Shown here piece by piece: positions 11,891 to 22,254 of a stretch of 64,000 bases of DNA. Positions within the stretch are counted from its first letter, which is position 1. Every line of letters starts with the position of its first letter. Made by a program: the position numbers and the translations under genes. Under the pieces are notes generated by a model. It did not search any database, was not told the DNA's origin, and worked only from the letters and a program-made list of their open reading frames with translations. This DNA is from Siphonodentalium dalli (lineage: Eukaryota; Mollusca; Scaphopoda; Gadilida; Siphonodentaliidae): the NCBI GenBank assembly GCA_032622095.1, contig CP136062.1, positions 132,699,282-132,763,281 of the forward strand. Direction: 5' to 3'.

Positions 11891-12529
11891 GGAACTTAAT
11901 TTTTATCCTTATCAGATTTGTGAAAATGGGATCACAAAGTCAAATAAGGGCAGAGCAAGAGACTTAACTATTTCACTACATAGTAATTCTTAAAATATGT
12001 TTGCAAAGAACTAGTTGGCTTATATAGAATGGAATGTTCTTCCTTGACTGCAATTCAGATTTTTTTAATGGGGTCACCTGGTCAAATAGGGGCCAAGCGA
12101 AGGACAGTTTCCCTCTTAATATGCTTCCTTCACAAGGACCATCTGGTCTATTTGACTGATATTTATGATATGTATGAAGGGTTCTTTGGTGTCTGGGATT
12201 CAAATTTATTCAGATGGGGTCACCAGGTTAAAAGGGTGGGACCAGGGACATAACTATATGTCTCTATAGTAATTCTTAAAATGTCTTCTCAAGGGATTTT
12301 GGACTATTTAGCTTACATATAGTATGGAGGAATCAGGAAGATCCTTTAGTGACTGAGATACAGATTTGTTAAAATGAGGTCAACCTGTCAAGAAATGGCA
12401 GTCTATGGGGAGTTAACACTTTTGTGTCCAATAAAATCATAGAAATACCAAATTCATTAAAACATCTACCTTGGAACCACCTGACTGATTGGTCTGACAT
12501 ACATGTATTGTGTTTTGGGTCCATGGATA

Positions 12530-12740
12530 ATTGGGCTTCAAACATGTTTAAATGGTTTTAGAAAAAGGCGCTTTTGAGATTGGAAATTTCCAACAATTGA
12601 GAAAGTTTGAGGTGTCGGTTGTGAAATTCCAACCTAAGACTTGGGAGTCTGGATCCCGGTCGGGAGGGGACTTGTTGAGCTGGAGGAGGGGGGTTATCAA
12701 TAGTGTACAGTTGGCAATTTCAAGGTGGTTTTTTACCAAG
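12530..12740. repeat. TTGGAAATTTCCAAC-type repeat fragment
   Basis: It shares the GGAAATTTCCAACAAT and AAATTCCA(A/G)CC(T/C)AAG blocks with 54820-54890. It is an old interspersed repeat inside the family L body. Open frames of 66 and 94 codons cross it on opposite strands without recognisable domains. Confidence 0.45.
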
Positions 12741-12894
12741 CTACATACTTGAAGTCTCTCTAGCCACATATCCTGTTTAAATCTACTTCTTCTAAAGTGA
12801 TTATGAAAAGTGATCACTGGTTTGGTCTCCATAGTCCCAGTCTTATCAGTCTTTGCAGTCTGGTGAGCGACCCCACAGTCATTGACTGTCTTGT

Positions 12895-12997
12895 TATAGA
12901 AAAACAGCCAGTTTGAGAGTATAATATATAGCTGAATACAGCTAGGTTAGCTGAATACAGCTATTGTAGCTGTATTCTCACATTTGCCAGACCTGAT
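12895..12997 (-). repeat. Outer part of the right TIR arm
   Basis: It is the inverted counterpart of 4965-5056, separated from the inner part of the arm by family L. It begins GAAAAACAGCC and ends CATTTGCCAGACCTGAT. Confidence 0.75.
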
Positions 12998-13145
12998 TAT
13001 CCCGATTTTCCATGGCAAAATAGCATTACCAAAATGAAAATCCATGTTGCAATTCATTCGAAAATTTAGATCATGGTCATCATGGATGCGAAAAAACATT
13101 ATATCATAGCTTCCAATCTATATCAATATTCAAATCCCTGCTTTT

Positions 13146-15010
13146 TAGCTCAACTTACTTTTGTAAGTTTGAGCTATTGCCATGGCTTGGCGTCCGTCGT
13201 CCGTGTGTGCGTGTGTCCGTCAACAATTTCCTTTGGCGCGGGCTACAGGTCGTACCTTTGGTCTGATCTTTATGAAATTTTGCATGAATGTTGACATTGA
13301 CATGTAGATGGGAACGAGTCATTTTGGGGTCATTCGGCCAAAAAACATGGCCGCTGGTGGCCATCTTGGATTTCAAAATTCAATCCATTGGCGCGGGCTA
13401 CAGGTCGTACTGTTCGTTTGATCATCATGAAATTTGTCATGGATGTTAATATTGACATGTAGATGGGAACGAGTCATTTTGGGGTCGTTCGGCCAAAAAA
13501 CATGGCCGTCAGCAGCCATCTTGGATTTTACTCTTTGCATGACTAAATCATTTGGCGCAGGCTACAGGTCGTATTTTTGATCGGAACTTCATGAAATTTG
13601 TCATGGATGTTAACAATGACATGTAGATGGGAACGAGTGATTTTGGGGTTGTTCGGCCAAAAAACATGGCCGCCAGCAGCCATCTTGGATTTTACTCTTT
13701 GCATGACTAAATCCTTTGGTGCGGGCTACAGGTCGTACCTTTGGTCTGATCTTTATGAAATTTGTCATGAATGTTGACATTGACATGTAGATGGGAACGA
13801 GTCATTTTGGGGTCATTCGGCCAAAAAACATGGCCGCTGGTGGCCATTTTTGATTTCAAAATTCAATCCATTGGCACGGGCTACAGGTCGTACTGTTCGT
13901 CTGATCATTATGAAATTTGTCATGGATGTTAATATTGACATGTAGATGGGAACGAGTCATTTTGGGGTCGTTCGGCCAAAAAACATGGCCCCTGGCAGCC
14001 ATCTTGGATTTTACTCTTTGCATGACTAAATCCTTTGGCGCAGGCTACAGGTCGTAGTTTTGATCAGAACTTCATGAAATTTATCATGGATGTTAACAAT
14101 GACATGTAGATGGGAACGAGTGATTTTGGGGTCGTTCGGCCAAAAAACATGACCGCCAGCAGCCATCTTGGATTTTACTCTTTCAATGACTAAATCCTTT
14201 GGCGCGGGTTACAGGTCGTACCTTTGGTCTGACCTTTATGAAATTTGTCATGAATATTGATATTGACATGTATATGGGAACGAGTTATTTTGGGGTCATA
14301 CGGCCAAAAAACATGGCCGCTGGCAGCCATCTTGGATTTCAAAATGCAATCCATTGGCACGGGCTACAGGTCGTACTGTTTGTCTGATCATCTTGATATT
14401 TATCATGGATGTTAATATTGACATGTAGATGGGAACGAGTCAATTTGGGGTCGTTTGGCTAAAAAACATGTCCGCCAGCAGCCATATTGGATTTTACTCT
14501 TTGCATGAATAAATCCTTTGGTGCGGGCTACAGGTCGTAGCTTTGGTCGGAACTTCATGAAATTTGTCATGGATGTTAACAATGACATGTAGATGGGAAA
14601 CGAGTCATTTTGGGGTCGTTCAGCCGAAAAACATGGCCACCAGCAGCCATCTTGGATTTTACTCTTTGCATGACTAAATCCATTGGCACAGGCTACAGGT
14701 CATACCTTTGATCAGATCATTATGAGATTTGTAAAGGCTGTAGATGGGAACAAGTCATTTTGGGGTAATTCGGAAAAAAACATGGCTGCCGGTGGCCATT
14801 TTAGAATTTACTCTTTGCATCAATAAATCCTTTGGCACACCATAATCACCACATCCCTGATCCGTTCATTATGAAACTTGTTATGAATGTTGATATTGAC
14901 ATGTACATCTAGTCTTACTTAGACATTTCAATTAGCACTTTTCATATTCCTCCATTTACTGTCGAAATTATTCCCCTACCTAAGTTGAGCTACAGTGTCA
15001 TTGACACTTT
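13146..15010 (+). mobile_element. Family H, Helentron/pearl-like repeat with tandem core
   Basis: It opens TAGCTCAACTTAC and forms a hairpin with GTAAGTTTGAGCT. A GGCGTCCGTCGTCCG segment follows, then about ten tandem units of ~162 bp. Each unit has GGGCTACAGGTCGTAC, GACATGTAGATGGGAACGAG, TTCGGCCAAAAAACATGG and GCCATCTTGGATT blocks. Units start near 13236, 13393, 13557, 13720, 13876, 14040, 14206, 14357, 14522 and 14685. It closes TAAGTTGAGCTA plus the hairpin AGTGTCATTGACACT. Terminal hairpins, a CCGT segment and a satellite-like core match what is described for pearl and HINE elements of bivalves. The class assignment is inference. Confidence 0.7.
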
Positions 15011-15094
15011 CATTGTACACATGCGCGATGTAAATCTCAGTCTGTGACGTGGTCCCCTTTTACAGAGGTTCTCAAAATCACAGAGTTCCCTTAA

Positions 15095-15486
15095 CCCTTT
15101 ACCCAACAGAAGGGCCCTGTGCCAATGCATTCTCTTATATATGCGAGTCGACCATAGGTCGCCTCGCATATATAAGAGAATGCATTGGCTTAACACATTA
15201 AAAATTATAAAATTGTTAAAGAATGTAAGAAAAAATGGTAAAAAGTGTTATAAAAAGATTTTTTTTAGGCCAATGCATTCTCTTATATATGCGAGGCGAC
15301 CTATGGTCGACTCGCATATATAAGAGAATGCATTGGCACAGGGCATAACTGTAACTATCACAATGTGGTCAAGGAGCCGGTTCCAATGATATCCATATTT
15401 GTATGGTTCTATTGAGACAGACCGAAGATATTTTAGGCTGTTGAAGCTTTATTTGGCCGGTTTTGGTCGGTTTGTTGGGTAAAGGG
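15095..15486. mobile_element. Family C-type piggyBac-like MITE (392 bp)
   Basis: It is flanked by TTAA at 15091-15094 and 15487-15490. A perfect 14-bp terminal inverted repeat, CCCTTTACCCAACA, lies at 15095-15108 and 15473-15486. Inside are two ~69-bp near-perfect palindromes (15121-15189 and 15269-15338) built from GCCAATGCATTCTCTTATAT and its complement. The second is the reverse complement of the first. TTAA targeting with CCC ends is the hallmark of the piggyBac superfamily. No transposase is encoded. Confidence 0.85.
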
Positions 15487-15869
15487 TTAAAATGTGCGAA
15501 AGAGACAACTTTAAAGGATTGCTATCCTGATGAATACAACAATACATTATCCGCAAGCCACCCCTAGTATTATGGTCACAATTATCCAAGTCCCATAACA
15601 ATCGCGTAAAAAATAAGCCGATAAATAAATAATATCCCCACCGGTTGTCGGCTATATATGACGTCAAATAAGTAGACTAAACACGGAATCAGAGTTAATT
15701 GTGTCTACCTATATGACGTCATCACTATTATGACATCGCGGTGGCGAGTGGCGATGTTAAAAGCACAGAATCAACATAGTGTGCATGTTAATAGAAAAAC
15801 TTTATGGTAGCATGTCAACAATTGAAATTAAGGCTTGTATATGGTGTAATTTGGGCCGGGTTAATTAAG

Positions 15870-16834
15870 TAGAGATGGCGGTATTGAAATTTCAATCTCG
15901 GTATCGGCAAAAATTCCCTGTAAATTGCGGTAATTCAAGTTTTTAACTGAACAATATACATATACCGGTATATATGCCCACGGTCCGCGGATTTACTATA
16001 TTCGTGACAGTTAAATTAGGCACGTTCATGCGATGTCATGAAAATCGGCAAACCATTGCAATTTCCGAACTGCAGATGCACAAAGCCACGGATGGTTCAT
16101 ATTCTCCTCCTTGCAGCGTAATAAACCATCCATGCATACATGTATATAAGAGTCCCTCTTATTTATATCATGCTAGCTAGCACATGGTGCTCAAGCGTTA
16201 ATTTAAAGTTATCACGTGGTCAGATATAGGCACATATATATAATATACCGGTAAGTATATATGTTTAATAAAGTAATTTATAGTAGGATATACATGTATA
16301 TGTATCGACATATGTCGTGCACAATAATATGCACTGCGTATTTCAAGTCACTATTGCATCACCATCTAATTATAAAGTAATCTGTGGGGGTTTCAATTCT
16401 GTGTGCACAGGTGACCCTCCATAGCACGTGCTTTGATTCAATATGCTTCGAAATTGACACATAACGCTCCAAGTGTAGTCAAACATCATGATGTTAGTTA
16501 CACTGTCATTAATATGTGGTAAAGATCAAAGATGCCGCCGGCCAGCTGTGCCCTTGATGTAACAACTTTGCAATAGACTAATACATGTAGTACCGACTTG
16601 TTACATCGAGTTGCCATAATTATTCTCCGATTCTCGTTGCTTATGGTTAACCGGTCATGCAATTTTCTTGACCGGTCACAGCTGTGGTGACAAGGACACA
16701 CACACACAAGTTAGCAACACATGAATAATTTCATTACCGAAAATACGATATTTTTATTTTTGATTCGGTACGGTATATCGGTATTGCGCTGATACCAATA
16801 CCGCACGGTAAATACCGAGTACCGACCATCTCTA
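15870..16834 (-). mobile_element. Family F hAT-like element, copy 1 (965 bp)
   Basis: The ends are TAGAGATGG and CCATCTCTA, with CGGTATCGG/CCGATACCG-rich subterminal sequence. It is the reverse-orientation relative of 51809-52873. Both share a block with ATATATGCCCACGG, GGATTTACTA and ATTCGTGACA near one end. The flanking octamers (TAATTAAG and GGGCTACG) do not match, so the target duplication is lost or one flank was replaced. The LINE starts immediately after. Internal frames of 60-70 codons show no transposase. Confidence 0.7.
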
Positions 16835-16862
16835 GGGCTACGGTTTATATATTGAAAATAAG

Positions 16863-17309
16863 AGAATACAGACATCTGGGTACATTCCATCATATGCTGA
16901 GATGGTGGAATCAATGGCCACAGAAAGAGACGACGAATTCCGAACCGTGAGGTGCAAAAAGAACAAAAAGCCACCGCTTATTGGAACGTCTAAGGATTCG
17001 ACCCTAAAAACAGTGAAGACTACTCGTCCGGCGTTGATATTCGTCTCACGATTGGCGCCTGTAACGACGGAAGGGGAAGTTGCAAGTTATGTAAACGATA
17101 CCTTTAACACATATGTTCAGAAATGTGTCAAACTGGTATCGAGGTATGACACTTATTCGTCATTTAAATTGGAACTTGGTGACCGTGATGTGATGCAAGC
17201 AGTCATGGACGCATCTCTATGGCCAGAGAATACCTTAATTCGACAATTTTTCGAGAGAAGAAATTCGTGGAGAAACACCGAATTTGACACCGCGCAAGGT
17301 TGGAAATAA
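16863..17309 (+). pseudogene. LINE ORF1 C-terminal fragment
   Basis: The frame is open from about 16863, upstream of the first ATG at 16902, and ends at 17309. It has a basic segment (RTVRCKKNKKPP), then a conserved part with PALIFVSRLAP, YDTYSSFKL and DASLWPENTLIRQFF. As I recall, this pattern (VSRLAP, YDTYSSFKV, LWPEGVLVRRFF-like) is the C-terminal domain of ORF1 proteins in invertebrate LINEs, probably an RNA-binding partner of the reverse transcriptase. A full ORF1 would be longer, so the 5' part is missing. Its stop lies 14 bases before the ORF2 start codon. Confidence 0.7.
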
Positions 17310-17323
17310 TTTTAAAAAGTGTT

Positions 17324-20122
17324 ATGGAGAATTTAAGATTATCCTCATAGAACTGTCGTTCAATAAAGTCATCTAGTGATGTTGTGAAAGATCTATGTAC
17401 AAACTGTGATATTTTACTGCTACAAGAGCATTGGCTTTTGAAGTCTGAACTACATACACTACGAACTATGCACAGTGATTTCGAAGGAGGTGGAGTGTCT
17501 GCTGTCAACTCTGAAAGAGAAATTTTAGCTGGTTGCCCATATGGCGGGACAGCAATACTCTGGAGGAAGTCATTTGCTGACAAAGCATGCTTCGTCACAT
17601 ACAATGACCCGAGAATAGTCGGACTGGAATTAAAATGGTCAACTAATTCACTTCTAGTAGTCTGTGTATAATTTCCAACCGACGAAGTAAGTAATGCGGA
17701 ACTATTCATTGACTACCTTGGTAAAATCAACGCCATAATTCAAGAAGCAGATACAAATAATGTTATCGTCCTCGGTGACTTCAATGTGTGCGCAATTCGC
17801 AAAAACGGTAATATGAGAGAGCTATCAAAATTTTGTGAGGATTCATCTTTAATTATATCAGATATAAACTTCTTAGGACCAAATTCTAATACTTTCACGT
17901 TCTTTAGTGAAGCTCATGTTTCCATATCATGGTTGGATCACTGCCTGTGTACCTCCTCTATTGACTCCACAATCGTTACAATGGATGTTATCCACGATTA
18001 TGTGGCATCAGATCATTTTCCATTGAATGTAACTTTGAGAACGGATCGTATTCCCGAGTGTACTTCGATTAAAAATTCTAACTCAAAAACAAGAATAAAC
18101 TGGAAACATGCAAACGCAGAGCAGAAACATAACTATCATTCGATGACGGGGAGTTTACTGAGACAAATTAATCTTGAGACATTAACAGAGGGCCATCATC
18201 TGTCAGATTACTATGACTACAACTCAGCCATTGATCAGGTATATGATCAAATTGCACAGGCGTTGACAGTGTCTGCTTCCAAATGTCTGACAACTCAGGT
18301 AAGTTCTAACAATATATATTCTCCGATTCCTGGAACTCGAATGTCCAACGGCTACACGACAAAGCCAGAGATACCTTTGTTTTGTGGGTTCAACATGGAA
18401 AACCTAGACAGGGGAACAGTTACAACAGTATGTGTCGAAGTCGGGCCGAGTTCAAATACGCTTTGAGGAAATGCAAGATGAATGCCGAACAAATGAAAGC
18501 AGATGAAATTGCACACTGTTTTGACAGTAAAAATTATGGAGAATTTTGGAGATCTGTTTCAAAAGGAAACTCACCCGGGAATGCCTGCTCTGTTGGTGGG
18601 GCAAACAGCGAAGAAGACATTTGCAAAATGTGGAGTGAACACTACCGAGATATATTTAGTAAAAGCAAAGAAGATATAACACAGATTAGTAATATTCACA
18701 AGACTGTTGAATGCTCAGATATATATACACATCTCCCAACAAGATGTTACAGATGCTTTCGGAAAATTAAAATCAGGAAAATCTGCAGGGTCAGACGATA
18801 TCACGGCATTTCATCTAAAACTGTGCGATGATTATATTTAAGGCTGCCTACAGTTGTTATTCAACGCGATGTTGAAACATGGTCACCTTCCACCAGATAT
18901 GCTGAAAGTGACTCTGGTACCTGTACTGAAAAACAAAACAGGTAATATTTCCGACAAAGAAAACTATCGCCCAATTGCTTTGTCATCTACAATCTCAAAG
19001 GTGCTGGAAATGATTCTGCTCACCAAGTGTTCTGATTGTTTATATACAACAGCCAATCAGTTTGGTTTTAAGAAAGGCCATTCAACAGATGGATGTGTTT
19101 TTGCATTAAAGGAGGTAATTCGACATTATATATCCAAAGACACACCAGTTTTCGTGTGTTTTCTTGACGCTAGCAAGGCGTTTGATCGGGTAAACCACAA
19201 AACGCTGCTGGAAATCCTGGATCAGAGATCTGTACCACCTGAACTCACCAGAATTCTTAATGATTGGTTTCATAACCAAACATATAACGTGCGCTGGGGA
19301 CAATGTTTCTCAACTGGCTTCAAACCTAATAGTGGCGTTAGACAAGGCAGTATTTTGAGTCCATACTTATTCAATGTATATACAAACTCGATCAGCGAGA
19401 GACTGAATGCATGCAATGTCGGTTGTGTTGTTGGTGGGGAGACCATAAATCATTTATGTTATGCTGATGATATGTGCCTTATTGCCCCCTCGTTAGAGGG
19501 ATTGAGACGTCTGTTGAGAATATGCGAAGAAGAAGCCTATAATATTGATTTGGCATACAATGCAAAGAAGACCCAGGGGATGGCCTTTATCCCAAAATCC
19601 CTACCAATTAGGACATTTCCGAAACTCTTTCTTGTAGGAAATTAAATTAAATTCGTTTCCACCTTCAAATATCTGGGACATATTCTCAACTGCGATCTGC
19701 GATCTGATGACAATGATATAATTCGCCAATACAGATCAATTTGTTCCCGGTCAAATATTCTAATCAGGAAATTCTACAAATGTTCTTCTCATGTTAAAAT
19801 GTACTTATTTCACATGTTTGTATCTCCTCTATACTGTGCTCACCTTTGGGTGAATTACACCAAACGTTGTTTTAATAAGTTAACAGTATGTTTTAATAAT
19901 GCATATAGGAAGTTAATGGGATATGAAAGAGTGTGCAGTGCCAGTGGAATGTTTGTGAATGACAGAATGTGTTCAATTTCAGTGTTAGTGCGCAAGGGTG
20001 TGTATGGGTTCCGAGAGAGAACGTCTAATTCTACAAATAAGATACTATATGCCATTTATAATTCTGATTTGTTATTCAGCTCATACTTATTTCGTCATTG
20101 GAATAATCTACTTTATATGTAA
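17324..20122 (+). pseudogene. LINE ORF2: AP endonuclease + reverse transcriptase, broken
   Basis: The coding frame would be about 933 codons, starting at ATG 17324. The endonuclease part shows NCRSIKSSSD, QEHWL, VIVLGDFNV, SWLDHCL and VASDHFPLN, the AP-endonuclease landmarks of target-primed LINEs. The reverse transcriptase part shows YRPIALSSTISKVLE, NQFGFKKGHST, VCFLDASKAFDRVNH, SGVRQGSILSPYLF and the catalytic LCYADDMCL box. A C-terminal tail follows with YLGHIL and a WNNLLYM end. Breaks: in-frame stops at 17348 (TAG), 17669, 18839 and 19643 (TAA); a one-base loss near 18333; a compensating one-base gain near 18728. It encodes no intact protein. Confidence 0.9.
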
Positions 20123-20226
20123 TCTTTAATATAATCTCTATTATAATGTAACATATGTATGCTAAATTGTGATATACTATATGGGCGCTTTATGCCTGAT
20201 TCAAAATAAATAATAATAATAGTAAT
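20123..20226 (+). repeat. LINE 3' UTR and (AAT)n tail
   Basis: An AT-rich trailer with GGGCGCTTTATGCC shortly before AATAAATAATAATAATAG. Such microsatellite tails replace poly(A) in CR1/L2-like elements. Confidence 0.65.
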
Positions 20227-20298
20227 GTATATTAGAGTTGTGAATTGAATTGAAGATTTTTTAAATAACATTGTCGTCGTGGACATTTTATGACCGGG

Positions 20299-20410
20299 AT
20301 ATTCAATAGACCGCGTCGCTAGAGTGTTAGTTTTATAGGCCACTAACTATGCACAGACACAGCGAATTTTCATCAGTGGCAGTCGGCAAGATTGTTTTTT
20401 TGGGGGGGGG
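20299..20410 (+). repeat. Direct repeat copy 1 (102 bp + poly(G))
   Basis: 102 bp from ATATTCAATAGACCGCG to AAGATTGTTTTTT are identical to 21629-21730, followed by a G run. After this copy the sequence jumps directly into a foldback arm (TTCGCTTTCGGCGACAAACG). Confidence 0.9.
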
Positions 20411-20528
20411 GTTCGCTTTCGGCGACAAACGATATTTTCTTCGTGTTTGGGCATTCAAACGGCGTGGCAAATCAGGTTTCATATCATGATATCGTTATTG
20501 TAGTTACTAATATCCATCAATATCTAGA
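20411..20528 (+). repeat. Extra foldback arm fragment
   Basis: Nearly identical to 20969-21086 of the foldback element below: TTCGCTTTCGGCGACAAACG through CCATCAATATCTAGAC, with only a few differences. It stops where the foldback continues with GCTACGGTGA. Confidence 0.85.
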
Positions 20529-20934
20529 CTGTTGAAACTATGCTGTACACAACCTTGTATGGCCATATAATAATGGCACATTCCAATTAATGTGGTGTCG
20601 CTAACATGTTGCTAAACATGATTCTTATAATTGAGGCCCGCAAATTGCATACAATAAGTTACAAAAAACATTCATCAAATGTGTTTTATTAAAATGTACA
20701 ACAAACTTCAATACATATGTCATCAAAAACATAAAATAAGTTCCCTGAAATTCTTTCATCTAATATTTTGTATATAAATTAATAAAAAAAATTAAAGTTA
20801 GCGATTGTTCTTCTAATGATGTTGAATAATACACGTGTATACAGTTTAAACATCTACATGTTGATAAAGACCACTCGAAATAACCCCACCACCACGGGGG
20901 GAGAACAGCGACGTGAGGATCGGTTGCATTCCGA

Positions 20935-21418
20935 TAAAGAGACGGTGGAAATCCGATAAACGAGACGGTTCGCTTTCGGCGACAAACGAGATTTTCTTCG
21001 TGTTTGGGCATTCAAACGGCGTGACAAATCAGGTTTCATATCATGATATCGTTATTGTAGTTACTAATATCCATCAATATCTAGACGCTACGGTGAGTAA
21101 AACCAATAGCATCGCCATTTAAAAGTCAGGCGAATGGTTCGTTTTCCGATAAAAAACGAACAGTCGCGTGTCTTTTATCGGAAAACGAACCGTCGCGTGA
21201 CTTTTAAATAGCTATTCTCTTGATTTTAGTCACCGTAGCGTCTAGATTTTGATGGATATTAGTAACTTAAATAACGATATGATGATATGAAACCTGAGTG
21301 GTCACCGAAATTCCATTTGAATGCCTGAACACGAAGAAAATCTCGTTTGTCGCCGAAAACGAACCGTCTCAGATCGAATAGCCACCGTCTCGTTTATCGG
21401 AATTCCACCGTCTTTTAT
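20935..21418. mobile_element. Foldback element (~480 bp palindrome)
   Basis: Arms pair from AGAGACGGTGGAA on the left to TTCCACCGTCTTTTA on the right. The centre is near 21163, between two TCCGATAAAA/TTTTATCGGAAA segments. The right arm carries an extra ~22-bp duplication containing ATCGAATAGCC. Both arms include TTTCGGCGACAAACGAG and the GATATTAGTAACT block. No open frame above 85 codons is convincing. The family is unknown; it resembles foldback-type non-autonomous DNA elements. Confidence 0.75.
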
Positions 21419-21628
21419 TAATTACAGCATTATGTGGTTCGGTTACTAGTATTTGGATAGGTATGTGATGAGATTGGGCAATGGGGTTAGAATATACAGG
21501 CAAAAGCAAATACACTTACCTGTCCTGAACACGAAATTGGACAGATTATAAAAATAACGTTTCAATTCACAGCGTTGTCAAACCCCGATCTGGGCGTTGT
21601 CAATTTTTGCCAATAACGAGGAACAAAT

Positions 21629-21744
21629 ATATTCAATAGACCGCGTCGCTAGAGTGTTAGTTTTATAGGCCACTAACTATGCACAGACACAGCGAATTTT
21701 CATCAGTGGCAGTCGGCAAGATTGTTTTTTGGGGGGGGGGGGGG
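21629..21744 (+). repeat. Direct repeat copy 2 (102 bp + poly(G))
   Basis: Identical to 20299-20400 over 102 bp, then T and a G run of about 14. The two copies bracket about 1.2 kb containing the foldback element, like short LTRs or a recent duplication. Confidence 0.9.
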
Positions 21745-22250
21745 CAATATTCCAAAATATATATATACACCCTATATATTGCCCTAATATATACATGATT
21801 CATAACTATGAAAATGAACTTATTATATCATATTGCTAATGAATGGCTTGATTATAATTTATTAAATCCGACACCAAGAAACCAAATTATTATTGCCACA
21901 CGACTAAGGGAATCTGGAAATTGGAATGTTACGAGATGATAATTGTCTAATAACTGTGCAAGTCTTCGCATATATATGCAATCTTTATATGAATATATAA
22001 TATATAATAATATAACTTGGACTATTCCGGTAACGAAAAAAAAGAGAAACACAAGCACGTGTTTATATAGATATCTGCGCGCAAAACCGAAATAATATAC
22101 GACAATTTATTAATACATTGTGGTAGAATATCCTTTTTAATATACCAAAGTCTTCACGATCATCTGTGATTTATTTTATGAGAACAGTAAAATACGGGCA
22201 TGGCTTTATAATAACAACATCACGATACATATAATAACATGATAAAAACG
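21745..22250. other. AT-rich spacer with TATA repeats
   Basis: Contains TATATATATACACC-type simple sequence. No gene is seen. Confidence 0.4.
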
Positions 22251-22254
22251 TTTA

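Larger units (their letters stand above)
9570..12893 (+). mobile_element. Family L repeat (GCTCACC...GGTGAGC), interrupted
   Basis: It begins GCTCACCTGAGACG, with a terminal hairpin formed with GTCTCCGGTGGAGC, followed by a CCGT/CTGT tract at 9609-9648. The body is ~140-bp diverged tandem modules (CAGATTTGTTCAAATGAGGT, ACCAGGGCCATAACT, AATTCTTACAA) at 9660-10400 and 11900-12420. It ends GGTGAGCGA followed by a hairpin (ACAGTCATTGACTGT) and CTTG. Repeats with these two ends are widespread in bivalve genomes as I recall. It contains an insertion of family A units near 10.77-11.89 kb. No protein is encoded. Confidence 0.7.
4965..12997. mobile_element. Large nested TIR element
   Basis: The outer arms are inverted copies. 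Left arm 4965-5278 pairs with 12895-12997 plus 9405-9569. The ends read ATCAGGTCTGGCAAATGTGA and its complement. Shared landmarks are the AATACAGC blocks, a GAAAAACAGCC segment, a TAGAAGCGCTAATTTGCG-like block and a CGGCGGTCGATGTC block. The right arm is split between TAGTTTATTA (ends 9569) and GAAAAACAGCC (starts 12899) by an insertion. Removing it leaves a DNA-transposon-like element of about 4.7 kb with ~300-bp arms. No transposase frame is visible, so it is non-autonomous. The target duplication is unclear (TTAAT against TTAT). Confidence 0.7.
16835..20226 (+). mobile_element. Degenerate non-LTR retrotransposon (LINE)
   Basis: The order is partial ORF1, ORF2 with endonuclease and reverse transcriptase, an AT-rich 3' UTR, then an AATAAATAATAATAATAG microsatellite tail at about 20204-20226. 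This is typical of jockey-superfamily (CR1/L2-like) elements. ORF1 is open at its 5' edge right after the hAT-like copy, so the element is 5' truncated. ORF2 has four in-frame stops and two frameshifts. No target duplication is obvious. The clade assignment rests on motif resemblance only. Confidence 0.85.

Noticed and set aside
20299-21744. LTR retrotransposon
   Set aside because: The direct repeats lack TG...CA ends, no primer-binding site or polypurine tract is apparent, and there is no gag-pol between them.
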